From Lycocorax pyrrhopterus obiensis (Eukaryota; Chordata; Aves; Passeriformes; Paradisaeidae), in assembly GCA_014706295.1 (NCBI GenBank), contig JACSVZ010000015.1, positions 54,743,535 to 54,807,534 on the forward strand: DNA of 64,000 bases, written 5' to 3'. Of this stretch, positions 37,001 to 50,863 are shown piece by piece. The notes under the pieces are model-generated. The model had not been told where the DNA came from. It did no database searches and saw only the letters and a program-made list of their open reading frames with translations. How positions within the stretch are numbered: the stretch's first letter is position 1; each line of letters starts with the position of its first letter. The translations under genes were made by a program, and so were the position numbers.

Positions 37001-40000
37001 AGTTCGACTTGGACTTCAGCAGGGCATGAAAGGTTTTGGGTAGACATCTGATAAAAGCAGCTGTTCTTCCCTGAAAGGACTGACACCACAGATGCACTTA
37101 ATCATGTTTTTGTTTTCCTCCAGAAGTTGTAAAGGGGGACAGAGAAGAAGGGCATGTCAAGATCAAAGCTTTCCTTCCTTTTCTGATGCAGCAACCAAGT
37201 TGAACAGTGAAGCAACATGAGCAGCAGGAGACTTCTAAGCTCAGTGGCATTAAAAGAAGGAAAAGAAAAAAGTAGTCTGGGGACCCTCTGATCCCAGAAG
37301 CTTCTCATCTCCATCAGTCCCAAAGTAACAGCAAGGGAGGAAAGTCCAGCACACTCTGCTCATGTGGATGTGTTCTGTTCAGTGGAAGGTGTGTGTGTGT
37401 ACGCAGGGAGGGCAGGAGGGCTTTTTGTGGAGAGCACTAGAGAACATAGTGACCAGAAATGCATATGCTGACCAATTGGCAGTCATCAACTCATTACAGG
37501 CAAAGGTTATTCAAGGTAAACTAGAGTAATGAGATGGGAGGAATTTCCTTCTGGTTACTTAGGCACAGCAGGATAAAGTAATCTTTGAAGACCTTTCCAA
37601 GCCTGACGGCCAAGCAGCAAGTACAGATTTAAACACAGGGAATTTTAATTTTTTTTTCCCTGAATATAGTAGTGTGCTGAAAACTAGGTGCAGAGATCAA
37701 TTCAATTCACAGGTACGTGCCCTGAAAGCAGTTTTTTAATAGAAGGATGGAAATACTGAAGTGTCACTCAAAAAGCCCATTAATTAAATTCTGCCTCACT
37801 ATAGAAAATTATCGTGGAAAGAAGTAGCCCCCACATTTACCAGACAGGGTTTTGTTTATTTCTCTTGCACTGCCTGCAGCTAGTTCTGTATTACTGCAAC
37901 CAGGCTCACAACCAGCCTATGCTGGGACTGCTAACGTGACATTTGATCATGGCAGACTGAAGGGTAAAATTATCCAAATTAGTTTAGAGTGGAATAATGA
38001 GGATAAATATTGTGAATGGGGTTTGCAGTCCCATTCCTGCTAAATTGGTTTTTCTCTTCAATTTTGCATTAACTAAGACTTTGCATCTGCCTTTAATTCT
38101 TCAGTTACCTTCGTGTTTGGAGGTTTGGCTTGTGTCCTATGCTAGAACTGTGCAAGTTGCTGTGCAGTTCCCCTCATCTGTGGTCCATCGATTAAAAACC
38201 AGCTGACACCCAGCTGGGTCTATGTTAAAAAACAGAGCTCATCTCCACCAAATTCTTCTTAATAGTATTTGTTCAGAAGGGGTGTGTGCAGCAGCCTCAG
38301 AATCCACAGAAAGAAAGGTCTTAAAGTGAGAAGTGTCAGACAGACTAACTATAGGTGGCACTAATGGCCCTGGTTTTGTGACATCGAGAGAGCCTTTCAG
38401 TTGTCTGAAATCTCAGTTATTATCAGCTCTCCTTCCCCCAGCCCATCAATTACACCATCTGAGTCCTAGGAGGTGTTTGTTATTCAATATACAAAATGTT
38501 TTTCAGTATTCCTTTTGTTTTCCCAGATGCTAAAAGGGTGGGGGTTTTTTGAGCATCAGGTTACATGCAAGCATGTTTCCAATCCTGTTTTCACATGAAA
38601 GGTGTGAATAAGATTCTTGCAACCTTGATGGAGAGCCTTGAAGTTACAAGCATGGTTTGGACTATTTTAAGACTTAGCTTTTACGATCTGCATCCATAAC
38701 TACCCTACTTAGTGTACATATGTGCTATATACACCAAGTTCTAGATTGTATTCTTAAAAATGTTCAGCACTAGACAATAATGGAGAACTAGCAATTTTTC
38801 ACACTTGACAGTTCAAGCATTTCTCAAATCATCACAAATAATTATTACTCTGTGCAGATTTCTACAGATGACAGTCAGACAATTGTAGCTATGTGAATCA
38901 AAACACTGTATCTAAAAGAACAATTGCATTTTTGATTAAGGCATTTTATTCCACTGACCTGAACTGCAACAATTTTTTTAAAAGCAATAGCTTTGCAGCT
39001 TTTCATACTTTGATTTACTTCACATTTCATAGCATATTATTTTTGACTTAACTTTTTCAAAAACTTCAAGCACTCAAATGAGAAGCACACAAAAACTCAA
39101 TTAATATTTGTTGAGAGAAAGTACATTGTGTGTACTGGAGATGGAAATGCTTTACATCTTCCCTGACAACTTGTGGACAGACAAACTGGAATATTGAATT
39201 TGCTATGAAAACGTCTCTACAGAGTGGCTGGATAATAGAAGATACAACTAATATTAACTTAGGAGCATTTTTACTAAGCGAGAACATTTTAGAAGCAAAT
39301 TATATCCTTTGAAGGAAACTCTTGAAATATTACAAAGCTGTCTTCTTTTCTCCATTTCATGCATTGAACTTATTGCCCTATAGAGAAGATTAGGTTAAAT
39401 ATGCATTTTTTTTTTCAATTCTTTGTATTGCAAACCAAGATAACCAGACAATTTTCAGTTCCCATTGCAGAGAATGCACCAGGGCTATGAAAAGAAGAAT
39501 CAAAGCTCTTGAGAGTGGAACAGTCATACACAGTAGCTGCTAACGCTGTATTGCCAAACATCCTGAATTGCTTCTTACATTCCCTCCTTCTTCTTCCTGT
39601 GCACATCCCCACCTTTCTCCGTGTGTGTCTGTGTGCACTCAGAGAAGGGTACAGCAGAGAAGGGTGAGGTAATCCAGCAGTTGTACTGCTGTGGGGACTA
39701 CACTGATTTGATTAATGACAGCCCCCAAACCCGCATTGACTTTGGCACTCACTCTTCTGTGTCCAGGTACTAGACAAGTACTAGTTGGGTGCTGGAAAAA
39801 AACAACACTGGACCAGTCAAAATCTAGCAACAGACACAAATGCAGCCACAGATGCTGATACTTTCCGGGGAAAAATTCACAACTAGGTAATTAAGTATTG
39901 GCCTTTTCATCTTGGAGAGAAAGTAAAGCACCACAGGGAGGCTAAATGATGCAAAATCTTGAAAAATCAGAGACTGACACCAAATGGCACCAGCTGTACA

Positions 40001-42547
40001 TGAAAACCAGCTTTTTAATCAGGCTAAAACTCTGTCATACAACAAGATACGGATTCAGGAAGAAAAGAGCCAGCTCCCTTTCAATGCCACCTTCTCCTGC
40101 AGAATCCAAAACATCTTTGGAAGCCTGTCCATTCTCATTCTCCACACTAGGAACTATTTGGTATCAGGACTCATACAATACATAGGGTTTGGGGCTAATA
40201 AGAAAAATGTATTTATCTTGTAAAGTGTCTCCTCTGAACAGGGAGAGGGAAAAGTTGGAAGTCCCCAGGAAGATCAGGCAGAAAGACCTATGGCCTGGGC
40301 ACATCGAGGGTGAAGGATGTGCTGCTATGCATGTTGCTGTTCTGAAGCTCTGGGGGAATATTACGAACACAGGGCAGGCAAAACTGAAGTGACTGAGTTT
40401 AAGTGCAATACATGCAAGGGGTAAGAAACCTTCAGGAAGGCTGGAGAAGCCTTGAGCTGGGAATGCTTAAAGCAAGCAATCTTCATGTTGGTGGGTTTAT
40501 TGGGATTTAATTTATAGACGATGAGTGTGGAGCTTCATGTTGCATGTACCAAGAGCACTTTGCACTGTCTTTCCAGCAGCCAAAGAAAGGAAGGGGGAGA
40601 AGGGGAATAGATGGTCAATCCTTTTATTTTTTTTTTCTCTCACAGCAAGAAGAAACAGATGAAACGCCAGGCTGGGACCTCAGCAGCCATGGTGGGGTGA
40701 GGGTGATGGAGCTGTGCCGCCTTCCCACGGCAGAGGCTCTGTGCTGGGACCTGACCTCTCTGCACTGCCGCCACAGCCACTCGCTGCTGCTCTGACATGA
40801 AAGGACAGCGCGTGATGAATCTCTTTGCTCCTGGCTCGTTCTTTAAGTGCAGCGATAAATCACTGTTTGCATTAAAAGCTGAAAGGCCTGGCTATGGTAT
40901 GAATTTAATTTTAAAATGAAAACTCTCTGTCCTTTCCCCTCTGACACACACGCACGGACAGACGTGCACATGTCTGATGGCTGGGGCTGAGCTCGTGCTC
41001 TCTGGACCTGTGCATGGAACGTGTAACACACAGGGACACAACCACTGTCCTTCCAACCCTCCTTTCCCAAGGATACACTACTGTTGCCCACAGGTGCTTG
41101 GCAAAGAGCCAGGCTTGCAGAACTGTCTCCAAGTCACCAGGGACTGCAGACAGGGTCAAAGAGCCTTCCACTTTTTATCTCACAACTGCCAGGTTAGAGT
41201 CGGGGCATAGATGAAACATAAACTGGGACAACCCAAACTCGGGGACAAGCACATGGGTTGGGAAGCTCGAAGCCAAGTGAGTGACCTGTAGCTGCTGCAC
41301 TCTGCTATGACATCTTTACTGTGGGAGCTGCAGATATGATTTTCAAGGAAAGGCTTGAGAACTGGTTAGGAAAAGGCATGCCATGGACATCTGCAAATGA
41401 TGCACCAGGAGGAGCACTGGGCTGGGGATGCACGGAGTCAGCCAGGGTGGAGCTGGGAGTAGCCCTTAAAAAACAGAGTAAGAAACTACATTTTAGCATA
41501 GCTGGCATCTAGGAGACAATGGAAAAACTGACATTTGTTTCTCTGTTGCAAGGCATTGTGGCTGCAGGGGTGAGATAAACTGGGTGGAGTGGGGAGACAG
41601 GATAGAGTAGATTCATAAATACAAAAATACATAAGAAATTCCATGAGGAGGAGAATAATTTGGACTCAGTCTGGTTAGGACAAGTAGTAATAGAGCTAAA
41701 CAAGAGAGACTCAGATACAGGATAAATCCAAACAGAAAGGTAAGATATGTGTGTGCTGAAACAGAGTGAGGAATGTCCAGCATTGGGAACATCCACCTGC
41801 CCAAGAAGGGAGAGGGACTCAAATAATCCCACCACACAGGCAGGTGTTGTCTTACAGGTCCTTCAAGCTTTGCAGACCTGGGATGGTGGTTTCTGTAAGC
41901 TAAGCTTGCTGTCATAAGCCTCGGTATTCCACACACTCCAGGAGCAAGGCTTTCAGCAAACACTGCGGAGCCACACAGGCAGGGGCCGGTTGGTGCTGCG
42001 AATGAAACCACCCTGAGGAAAAGGCAACACTGTCAAACTCCAGGGCGGGCAGAGACCAGACAGGAGCTCAAGACAGAAATCGTGTGAAACCCTGCACAGG
42101 ACATGGGGAGGAGATGCAGCAGGAATGCCTGGAGTTGCCTGGGACACATGTGCCCTGCTCTCCCCAGCAGCTCTGACCTGGAAGCCAACATTTATGGATT
42201 TCTCAGTAACACAAATCCTCCTCCTGTACCTCTGGGTTGCAGCTTAGGTGTCACACAGTCGAGTAGAAATACTTATTTTCTTCTCAGCAGGATATCTGCT
42301 ATTTTAAGTGAATACAATTTACTCGGTCCCATGCTAAATCAGGGTAATATGTTTCCAATTTTTAACTCAGTGTGCAACACACCAATATTTCTCCAGAGCT
42401 TTTGAAACCCAAACAGGAGAAGCAGGAGAGAGTTGCTGCCTAGCTGGTTTCCTTACATATAATTCATAGGCTTTAGCAACCCCCTCAAGGAGAGGGGAAC
42501 CCCACAATTACGTGTTTAGCATGTTGAGTCCCTGTTCCCTAACCTGA

Positions 42548-42603
42548 GCAGGCATTTGGTTGGAATGGGACACTGTGGGATGTCCCTTCCAATATCTCTG
42601 AGC
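42548..42603 (+). mobile_element. Degenerate CR1 3'-end fragment
   Basis: 'GAGCAGGCATTTGGTTGGAA' followed by 'GATGTCCCTTCCAATATCTCTG' resembles the CR1 3' UTR end (GGGGTTGGA...GGTCCCTTCCAACC...CTGTG). It is very short and lacks clear terminal octamers. Confidence 0.5.
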
Positions 42604-44464
42604 AGGTCAGGTGAATGCAGCTCCTGTGGGTCAGGGATGCAGGTTCAGGCCCCCACCAAGAAATGCCGTGCTGTTATTTTTACGGTAAGAGGCTGGAGTA
42701 AGGAGTGCTGATGCCTGCCATGTATAACCCTGCTGTAAGCTCTGCCCTGTGAGCCTTGCTTCTGTCTAACTGGATGGTGCCAAGGTCCAGAGGAGACAGG
42801 GCAGACAGAGCTAATCTCACCCTCCCAGCAGGCCAGTGTCAGAAACAAGAACAGATTTCATCTCCTGTTTCAATATGACTCTCTTTTCTTGTAATGGTCT
42901 AGATGAATTCATCCTGACACAGACTGGCAAAATACCTAAATCCTTTGGGTAATGATATTCTTCTCCTCGACTAAACTATTACAAATTAACATTGAGTTTA
43001 TTTTACTTCCCCTTGGTAAGGTTATATTTTGCTCAGACTAAACCTTGCTGTTCTAAGGTAACTTTTTCTGGCACGTTTGGCTGTGCTGCTCACTAATGCT
43101 CACAAAAGGTGACTAACCAGGGTTGCTCATTCTCCATGGCCTTAATTACAGTTAACTGGAAACTTTTCACCTTCCTGCTGCTGTACAAAAAGAATTAGAT
43201 GACCTCCTGCTTGAAAAGACAAAAGGCCTCTTATACTAAAATGCTAGCATTCATTTATAATCTTAATTACAAAATGCTTCCCAGGAAACCTTCCTGCTGC
43301 AGAATGTAGCACAGAAATAAGATTCTGGGTTAACATGGAAAGCCTGTTTCATCAATAGCTTCCTAGGTCTGATTTATTCTTTATTGAGATAAACACCAGT
43401 GACTCCAGCCCCGAGGGATGCTCAGTCCCAAACCAGCCAGCAGTAAGTAGTCCTTTAGCCCAACTACAATCCTGTCAGGATTTGGCCCAAAGAGGGACCA
43501 GGACAAAAGACAGAAGATGAACCATGACACAGGAGAGGAAATAACTTGCTTTTTCAATATTTTATTTTTGTTAAAACCCCCTGCTGTTTCAGTCTTTGTG
43601 CACCAAAACAAACCTACTGCCAGTAGCCAACCACAAGTGATTCCACCACAGGCTTCTCTGGGAAGCAAAGGACGTATGCATAAGGCTGCTTTCCCTGTTG
43701 GCCCCCAACACCTCTTCCCAAATGCCAGCAAGCTCCATCCACTGTGCCAGATCCACATAGACAACATCCAGCATTCTGTGGATCCGACCACCAGGTCCTT
43801 GCTGGAAACTTCCAGTCCTCCTGGGCTCCTCCACATCCTCAGCACAGCAATAAAAGAGCAGAAAATACACCTAGGTAATCTCCTTTAAATCCTGACAAGC
43901 CTAGGGTGACTTGGTTGCATTTTCAAGCATCTGACTTGCTACATTAATTCTTCTTATGTCAGAGCATGAGGACAATGTTAAAAGTCCCTTTCATCAGCCA
44001 TTCAAGACAACTGGAAGGTACAAATATTAGCATGATGCCTCATTCATTTTCCTCATCTCTACAGCTGTGTTTACTGTGATTTCTAAGGGTTCTCTGTCTC
44101 ATCTAATAACAGATCCATTTAGGGACTGCATACTAAATGTTGCTTTACAATAGAAGAACAAATTCTTAGTATTTCTTTAAATGGCAGCTATTTTTTTCAA
44201 ACTGTTACCTCAACTACAGCCTGAAAGAAACTGCATATCATCTTTTCCCTTTTTTTTTAATGCTCACTCTTTTTTAAACTTCCCAAAGAAAATGAGCAGA
44301 AAAGGCCCCTCTGAGCTCAGGCTTTTGGGATCCTTCTCTGGCTGCAGCCAAGCACTGTCCCCTTGCTCTCTGCTCCTTTCACAGATGCTGAAGGCATGCC
44401 AGCCTCTCATCAGTTCCCTCTCTATCTGCTGAAAGGGCTGGCTCCCTCTTCCCTGCTCTCGCAC

Positions 44465-45000
44465 CCTTGTCACCCGCCTTATCCCACCTGCAGCTAGAGC
44501 ATGCCAGCGAAGATCGGAAGAAAACAGAGCCCCAGAACTAAATTTCCAGCCAGCTCTTGCTCTGCATGCGAAGCCCCCCGGAGCAGCTCCCTGCTGTCCC
44601 TGAGCTAACGCGCCTGCAGAACCGGGCAGGCACTCGTGGCCTTGGCGAGCGCGGAGGGCATGGAAAGATCGGCAAGATCTCCCCTCTCCCTGAGCAGCGA
44701 GGCAAGGTGGAGAGGTGCCAACCCGCAGCCCGAAGGGACGTGGCCTGACAGCCAGGAGTGAGTCGAGGCATTCAGCTGCAGGGCTCGGGGAGCCAGGAGC
44801 GTGTGCTCCATGGCAAAGCGCCCGCGTGCTCCATGGAAACGTGCCCGCCGCTGCGCCGTGGGGAACAGGGCGGCTCTGTCCCGCACACAGGGCCGGCCTG
44901 TTCCACCTCCACGGGGCTCCTCGTGTGGCAGAGGGAGCGCTTGGCCTTGAGCTGCTCGCAGGGGCAGCGTCCCCTCAGCTCGGGCAGCACGCAGAGCCTG
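44465..45000. promoter_or_regulatory. CpG-island-like segment within CHST11 intron
   Basis: By eye this segment has about 35 CpG dinucleotides in roughly 530 bp and about 60% G+C, against sparse CpG in the flanking tens of kilobases. Those hand counts give an observed/expected CpG ratio near 0.7, which would pass the usual island thresholds. It includes a near-duplicate of GTGCTCCATGG (44803-44813 and 44826-44836). ORFs of 136-155 codons cross it on both strands, as GC-rich sequence tends to produce, and none resembles a known protein. It could be an alternative CHST11 promoter, an enhancer, or the promoter of an unannotated non-coding RNA. The call as an island is seen; the function is inference. 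Confidence 0.5.
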
Positions 45001-48000
45001 GCACTTTGCACTCACTGTGCTGCTTGTTGCTCCTGCAGCCTTGGGAATGTGCTTATGGGGGAGCTGATTGCTTGGCCAGCAATAGCCCAGCTACCACTGA
45101 CTTCTGCTTGCCCACCCTTACCAGTCTGTTACAGTTCCCAGGACTTTTGCTTTTTCGCTTTGCTTATTTTCTCTTTGATTAACAAATAATGCCAAAAACC
45201 TGGGCAGGCATGCATACGTCTCTCTTTATACATACATCTGGATACGTGTATGTGCATCCCTACCCACATCCAAGCAGTAAGCACCCAGATGGCACACATA
45301 TTTATGTGGGTCACAGACCAGGGCTCATGCGTGCTCCCAGGCTGTACTGAAGCACTGAAACACATTCTGATGTGTAAGCAGGTGGGACTGAAAAAAGTCA
45401 GAGGCACAGTGGAGGGAAAACACACACTACTGCTGGTCTTACTTAGTAGGGTGGTGTGAGAAGCATCCATGGTGCCCACTCAGTACCTGGAACTGCTGCC
45501 ACCTCCCTGATGATTTCAGTCAAGAGATGTCCAATGGCTCCTGAGAAACACCGGCAGTTGATGATGTCCTGGCTTATTAAATAGAGGCTGTCCTTCTACA
45601 GAGCTGCCAGGTGACATGGACTTAAGAGCAGGGAAAAGTGACCAATTCACATAGTGCAGGAAGAGCTGATATTCCTGACAGAAGAAATAAACCTAAATTA
45701 CAGTTTCTTGCTAAGAGAGCTGTCATTTTAGACTCTCTCTGCAGGAGCTTCCACCCACTGGATCCATGAATGAAGAGTTAAAGGTTTCTCCTCCACCCCG
45801 CAGCGTTGCCTGCTGCAGGACTTGTCTTCTCAAGGCAGGGAGAGCTGCCAAGTGCTCTGTGCCCTTCAGCTCATGGGGGTGCTTCCATGGCACAAACGCC
45901 TCCACAAACACGCTGATAATTAACAGTGGATTTCGCTCTTTGAACGTATCCTGTCTGTTATGAGATATATCAGCACAGCTGATCCAGGGATTAACAATGA
46001 CATCCAACTGCTTTCAACCCTCTTTGTTTTGCATTTCAAATATACAACTGATTTCATGAAAGTCTGCTTATCCTGTTGTTTCCAAATCCCTTCTGGTGGC
46101 TGATCCTAGCTGGAGCAGGTCACTGCACGAAGGCCCATTTGCAAGGACCACACTTAAACACTTTTGATCTGGTGTCTGCAACTCTATGTCCATTCCTGCA
46201 ATCCATCCCATGGATATCTTCCGACTGATGTGTATCCCAGCTAGCACAAGCAGGGAAGTCTCACAAAGCTTCTTTCCAACGTCTCCTACTGTTTTTAGAG
46301 ACATTTGCTTCCTGCTTCATGACCTAACTTTATCTCTGGCTTTGTTTGTTTAAAAATAAACTTTGTTCACAGGGGAAAGCAGTACGTGGGATCCACTGCT
46401 TCCAGGAACAAACTGTAATTTCATTCAATTTATTCTGCTTTCCCAGGCACTCTCTTATTCCAACTCCCCACCACCTCTCTTTATGCACCTGCAAGTTCAA
46501 GCCCACAACTTCAGTCCCTCTTCCCAGTGCCCTTCAGAAGTGGTTATGGCCCCTTAACTCACCTTATTAACACCACTGTGTTCACTCAGCCCTGGTTAAT
46601 GTAATACAGGGTCTAAGGTAATCCCAGTTATTTTAAGGTTAGCCTTAACTCTTCCTCCTACCTCAGCTTCTTTTCCACTTGTACCTCTCACTGCTCTTCC
46701 CTCTCTCTCCTCAACTGCTCTTCATTTAACAGCCCCATTTGCAAGCTGCCCTCAACATTGCTGGAGCTCAAGCTGAACTTTCAAACCCATGGGAGGGCTG
46801 GGAGAAGAGTGGGGAGATGCAAACATTTCCAAAGGAAGACATGGATGTTAAACAGGATGAGAAGAAGGCTGCTCCAAAATACACATATTCTTAAGGGACT
46901 GAGATAAAGCAGCTACCATACACTGCTGCTTTAAACCTGATGCAGAACATCTGCTCCTGTTTTGCTTTTCACGATTCATGTCCTCTTGTCTGCAGCTCTG
47001 GAGAGAGAAGGGCCACCTGAGCAGAGACAAACTGCTGGTTCACTCGGACTGCTTCCAGGAGAAGAAAACACTTGCCGGGATTAACTGAGAAAACCTGAAC
47101 TGCTCAACAGCCAGCTAGAGCTATGAAGAGCCTGCACATCCGTCTAACAGTATTTTTTGTTCCATCTTCACCCACTGCAGACAGGATTAGGCCCCTCCCA
47201 TCCTCCGCTCCCCATTTAGTTTTTGTGGATCAGCTGAGACCACTAGATCTCAGGGGCTCAACTGCAGCCTCAAAGTACAGCTTTTTGGAAGTACTCTGAG
47301 ATCTCTCAGCTCCCTATGGTGAGGCAGTGGAGCAGACCCAAGTCCACTAAAACATGGGCATATTTTAGCTATGACCAGCCTCGTTGGGGACTGAAGGCAA
47401 CAGATGCATATTCAATGGGAATAAATGCTTATTCCCAAATAAAGCTCAGACAAACTGCAGAGGGATCTGCAGGTGCGGGCAGGATGGATAACTCCTCCTG
47501 AAGCTGCATCTGGAGCCGCTATTGCAGATCAAGGTCTGGGATAAAAATAACACTCAGAGCTTATCTGGTATTTTTTCAATCTGCAAACTTTGAAGCATCA
47601 TCCCCACTTTCCAGATGTGAGAAGCCAGCCACAAAGAACCAGTCCAGTGTTGCTGCATTCTTCTATCACCTTCACAAGCTGAACCTTGTCCTCTTCCCAC
47701 ACCTCTTCTCTGCCCAAGTGCAACTGACGGGTTCAAGACACGGCAACCTAACGCTACCAGAACTTTCAATTTTCTGTCATCTTGCCTTTTTCTTAAGAGG
47801 GGAAGTGGGGTTTATTTTTCAGCCCTGGTTCCTGGTACTGTTCTAGGAGAATTTCAGAACAAGATATATCTCCAAATATTTGTCCTCCCTGAAGTTTCTA
47901 GAAGACAGGTTAAGTAAATGGATTAAACCGGAGACTCAAGATTCAGATTGAGAAACTGTGGCACTAAAGAATGCTGGAATCAGCAGATTACAAATACTCA

Positions 48001-49056
48001 GAGAATTCAGTTTAAGCTTACACCTTTCCCTCCTTGTCATTTCCTCCCTGAACAACACTTTTGAGATTCACCTTTGGGTGTAACTTCCACAGCACGTCGG
48101 TGTCTACAGGAAATCAGTAACACACATTTGGCACTGCCTGTTGGGAAATACGTAGCATGTTCTGCAGTAACACATATAGCTTTCTGTTTATCAAAACTAC
48201 TATCTTAAATGCCACTGAGATGTCACAGAAAGTCACCAGAGTTACATACAGTCAGAGCACTCCAAGATGTTGCACTGGGATTTAAAGAAATCACTTGAAG
48301 TACAAAATAGAAGGGTTGCATGTGTTGGTCTGTTTTTAAATTTAATAGCATGAGCTTGCCACAGCCCTGAAAATCAAACTGTATATTACTGAAAAGAAAA
48401 ACCAAACCATAAAGTTCACTGATCTATAAAGCTCATGGCAAAAAGTAAAAGCTAGAATTTTTTTGTTGTTGTTTTGAAAATACTGGTTTGGTGCAGACAA
48501 GAGAAGGGTGAGAAGCAAACAGTTTATCTGGAATAGGTGGACAGTATTAAGCCAAACCAGACCGATTTGGAGAAGTAGCATCAATAAGCTGGTTAGTGGG
48601 TACAGCTTAAATGAAGTAGTACAACTCTGCCTACCTGTTTCAGCCTACCACAACTTACTCATCGGCACTAAAAATAACTAGAAACACAGCAGAGAAGGTG
48701 AAGGAAAACGTGAAGGAAAACAAGCAGCCTGAGCGATTCCATTAAAAAAACCTCCAAATAGTAACAAAACCACAGCCTGCCTGGGAACAGCCCTCTGGGT
48801 TTGACTGACATCTGCTAAAGCAGCCTGGTACCTCCACATCAGTTCAAAGACGAATGAATGGTCTAAAATGTCTGTCCATTGATGACAAGAGAAAATACAA
48901 CATTGGTAAACGAGTTTCTGGAGCATTACAGCCCCCTCCAAGGAAGCAAGTGAAATCAGAGCCTGGCACTGGTGTTAGAAAGCAAAGGGGAAGGAACACA
49001 GAGAAGAAAACAAAAATGATACGTAGCAAAAATACTGCTCCTACATCTCTGGGCTG

Positions 49057-49080
49057 AAGAGCTTCCTTGGAGAAGCTCTT
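49057..49080. repeat. Short inverted repeat, 9-bp arms
   Basis: AAGAGCTTC (49057-49065) and GAAGCTCTT (49072-49080) are perfect reverse complements around a 6-nt loop. It is short enough to be chance. Confidence 0.6.
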
Positions 49081-50705
49081 GCTTTTGATGGCAGAGGATG
49101 ACATCTCTCTGGGATGGGAGAGGAAAGGAAAACAGAAAAGCCTGTGATAGATTAAAACTACTAAACAAAAGAGACTGTCTTGGGAATTAATATTTATGAA
49201 ATGTGAAAAAGATTGTAGTAAAATAAGAGATAACACAAATCTAATAAAAGCAGAGTTGTTCTGAATTAAAAAAACCACAGATGCAGAGCCTGCAGTCTGG
49301 TGCTGTGCTATCAAAAAACCAATTCCCCCCTGTCTCAGGCAATGTCAAAACAAAACCCCCCACATGTAGGCCTGGTTCAAAAGCTATTGAAGTTAATAAA
49401 AATTTCCTCTTGATTTCCAAATGCTTTGAAAATTTGACTCTTTGGGAATTTCTGATGCTATTAAGAGATGCATACCACCACTATCACCCCCAAAAGAAAT
49501 CCCGTAGCTCACACCATGTTACACAGAGATTCTATAGGACTGAAGGGCTCCTGCCAGAAGCTGCCCAGCTTCTCTGCTCAGTAGAGGTTGATGGTTCATC
49601 CCAAATCCTGGTGTGGGGTGTTGCGGAGTGTCACCTGCAGTGTTATGGAGATGATTATTTTTGAAACTGCATATGGGAGTTACTGCACCAGTGGCTTTGT
49701 AAAGCCTTTGAAAATTTTCCCCCATCACAGCTGTGAGCTAGAAAAGATGTTTTCACTTCCTGCTGTGGAGTATCATAGTGTGCCATATTCAATGCACCAC
49801 CTAGTCTTGTTTTTGAAGGACATTTGCTTTAGGGGAGGAAAGTATTTTATAATCCTGGTGCACCTCTCTGTTGAGAAGCATTTCTTTTGATATTCTGCTA
49901 AAGTTTGTTTCCTTTTTTTTCCCCTGCATTAAATATACCCATGGCCAGAGGATCATGAATGTGGAAGTGTGTCAGTGAAAAAAGGCTGAATGAAAACCAC
50001 TGTGACAACCTCAGTTCTGAGTTTGTTGCTCTGTACGTGCGTTTCTTGGATGGGGTTTTCATTTTCGGTAGGGTTGTTTTTCATTTCCAGGCATGGTTTG
50101 TTCTGGTTTATGCCCAAGACCTTGCACTAACAAAGGCTGATGGTTCTGTGGAAGGAGTATAAGCATAGATGCTAATCACCTGAAAAGGCGAATCTGTACA
50201 GGCAACTGCTCCTGGAGATATTGGCTTTTTCCTGGGCAAGAAAGAGTGAGTGTCCAGAGGGAAATGCCAAGTCACGGGGCATTTCAGACCTATTAATGTA
50301 ATTTAGAAAGAAAAAGAAAATCCACACTGGGCTATTAGCAACAATCAGGCGTTAGAGTGCAGGGAAGACACATAAAACACTGCATTAAACTAGGACAGTT
50401 TTGCTCTACCTCAGAACATAAAGTTTATTGAATGGCTCCCAGAAGAGGGAAAAATGGATTTGGCACTCAGCAATAAAGTCTATAATTACTTTTTTATAGA
50501 AAATCCACGGACTGTATCCAACTCCTGGCAGTTTTTTATGATGTTGACTTGTGAACACTCTTGTCCAGTGCCACCATCAGTGGGAGCAAGATGTACAGCT
50601 GGAGAAGGGTTCTGAGCTATCCCTTTCCAGGAGCCAAGGCAAAGAAGAAGCCCACAGAGGAGCCCAGTTCTCCCTGTTGTGCCATTGGAACGGAGTAGTG
50701 ATGGG

Positions 50706-50765
50706 TCTCTTCACCTGCCCAAGGTCACCCAGCCACCTGGAGAGCAGGGACAGAGCTGGGAGAGG
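50706..50765 (+). repeat. Possible MIR SINE fragment
   Basis: 'CACCTGCCCAAGGTCACCCA' followed about 20 nt later by 'GCAGGGACAGAGCTGGGAGA' matches the conserved MIR body block (CTTGCCCAAGGTCACACAGC...GGCAGAGCTGGGATTC). The spacing and order fit MIR in + orientation. Flanks are too diverged to extend it. Confidence 0.5.
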
Positions 50766-50823
50766 CAGTGGCAGTGACCCATCCACTGAGCTCGGCCACA
50801 CTGGAAGAGCCAAACTCATGGAT

Positions 50824-50863
50824 GCGTCTGTGGAAAACCTGGTGTGTCTGTGGAAAACCTGGT
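50824..50863. repeat. Two-copy tandem duplication, 20-bp unit
   Basis: GCGTCTGTGGAAAACCTGGT is followed directly by GTGTCTGTGGAAAACCTGGT, differing at one position. It lies within the CHST11 intron. Confidence 0.85.

Noticed and set aside
37389..37400. (GT)6 microsatellite
   Set aside because: Too short and interrupted to count as a meaningful repeat locus.
41613..42011. 132-codon - strand ORF with a hydrophobic stretch resembling a membrane segment
   Set aside because: The hydrophobicity follows from T-rich codons on that strand. No family, start context or splice support was seen.
43381..43845. 154-codon - strand ORF upstream of CHST11
   Set aside because: A Trp/Gly/Leu-rich chance translation that does not match any CHST11 N-terminal sequence. 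It is overlapped by a + strand ORF.
44605..45182. ORFs of 136, 155 and 143 codons across the CpG-rich segment
   Set aside because: They overlap in several frames on both strands, which is what low stop-codon density in GC-rich DNA produces. None resembles a protein family I know.
48844..49314. 156-codon - strand ORF
   Set aside because: A Phe/Leu/Ser-rich translation of purine-rich + strand sequence, with no domain, and overlapped by other ORFs.
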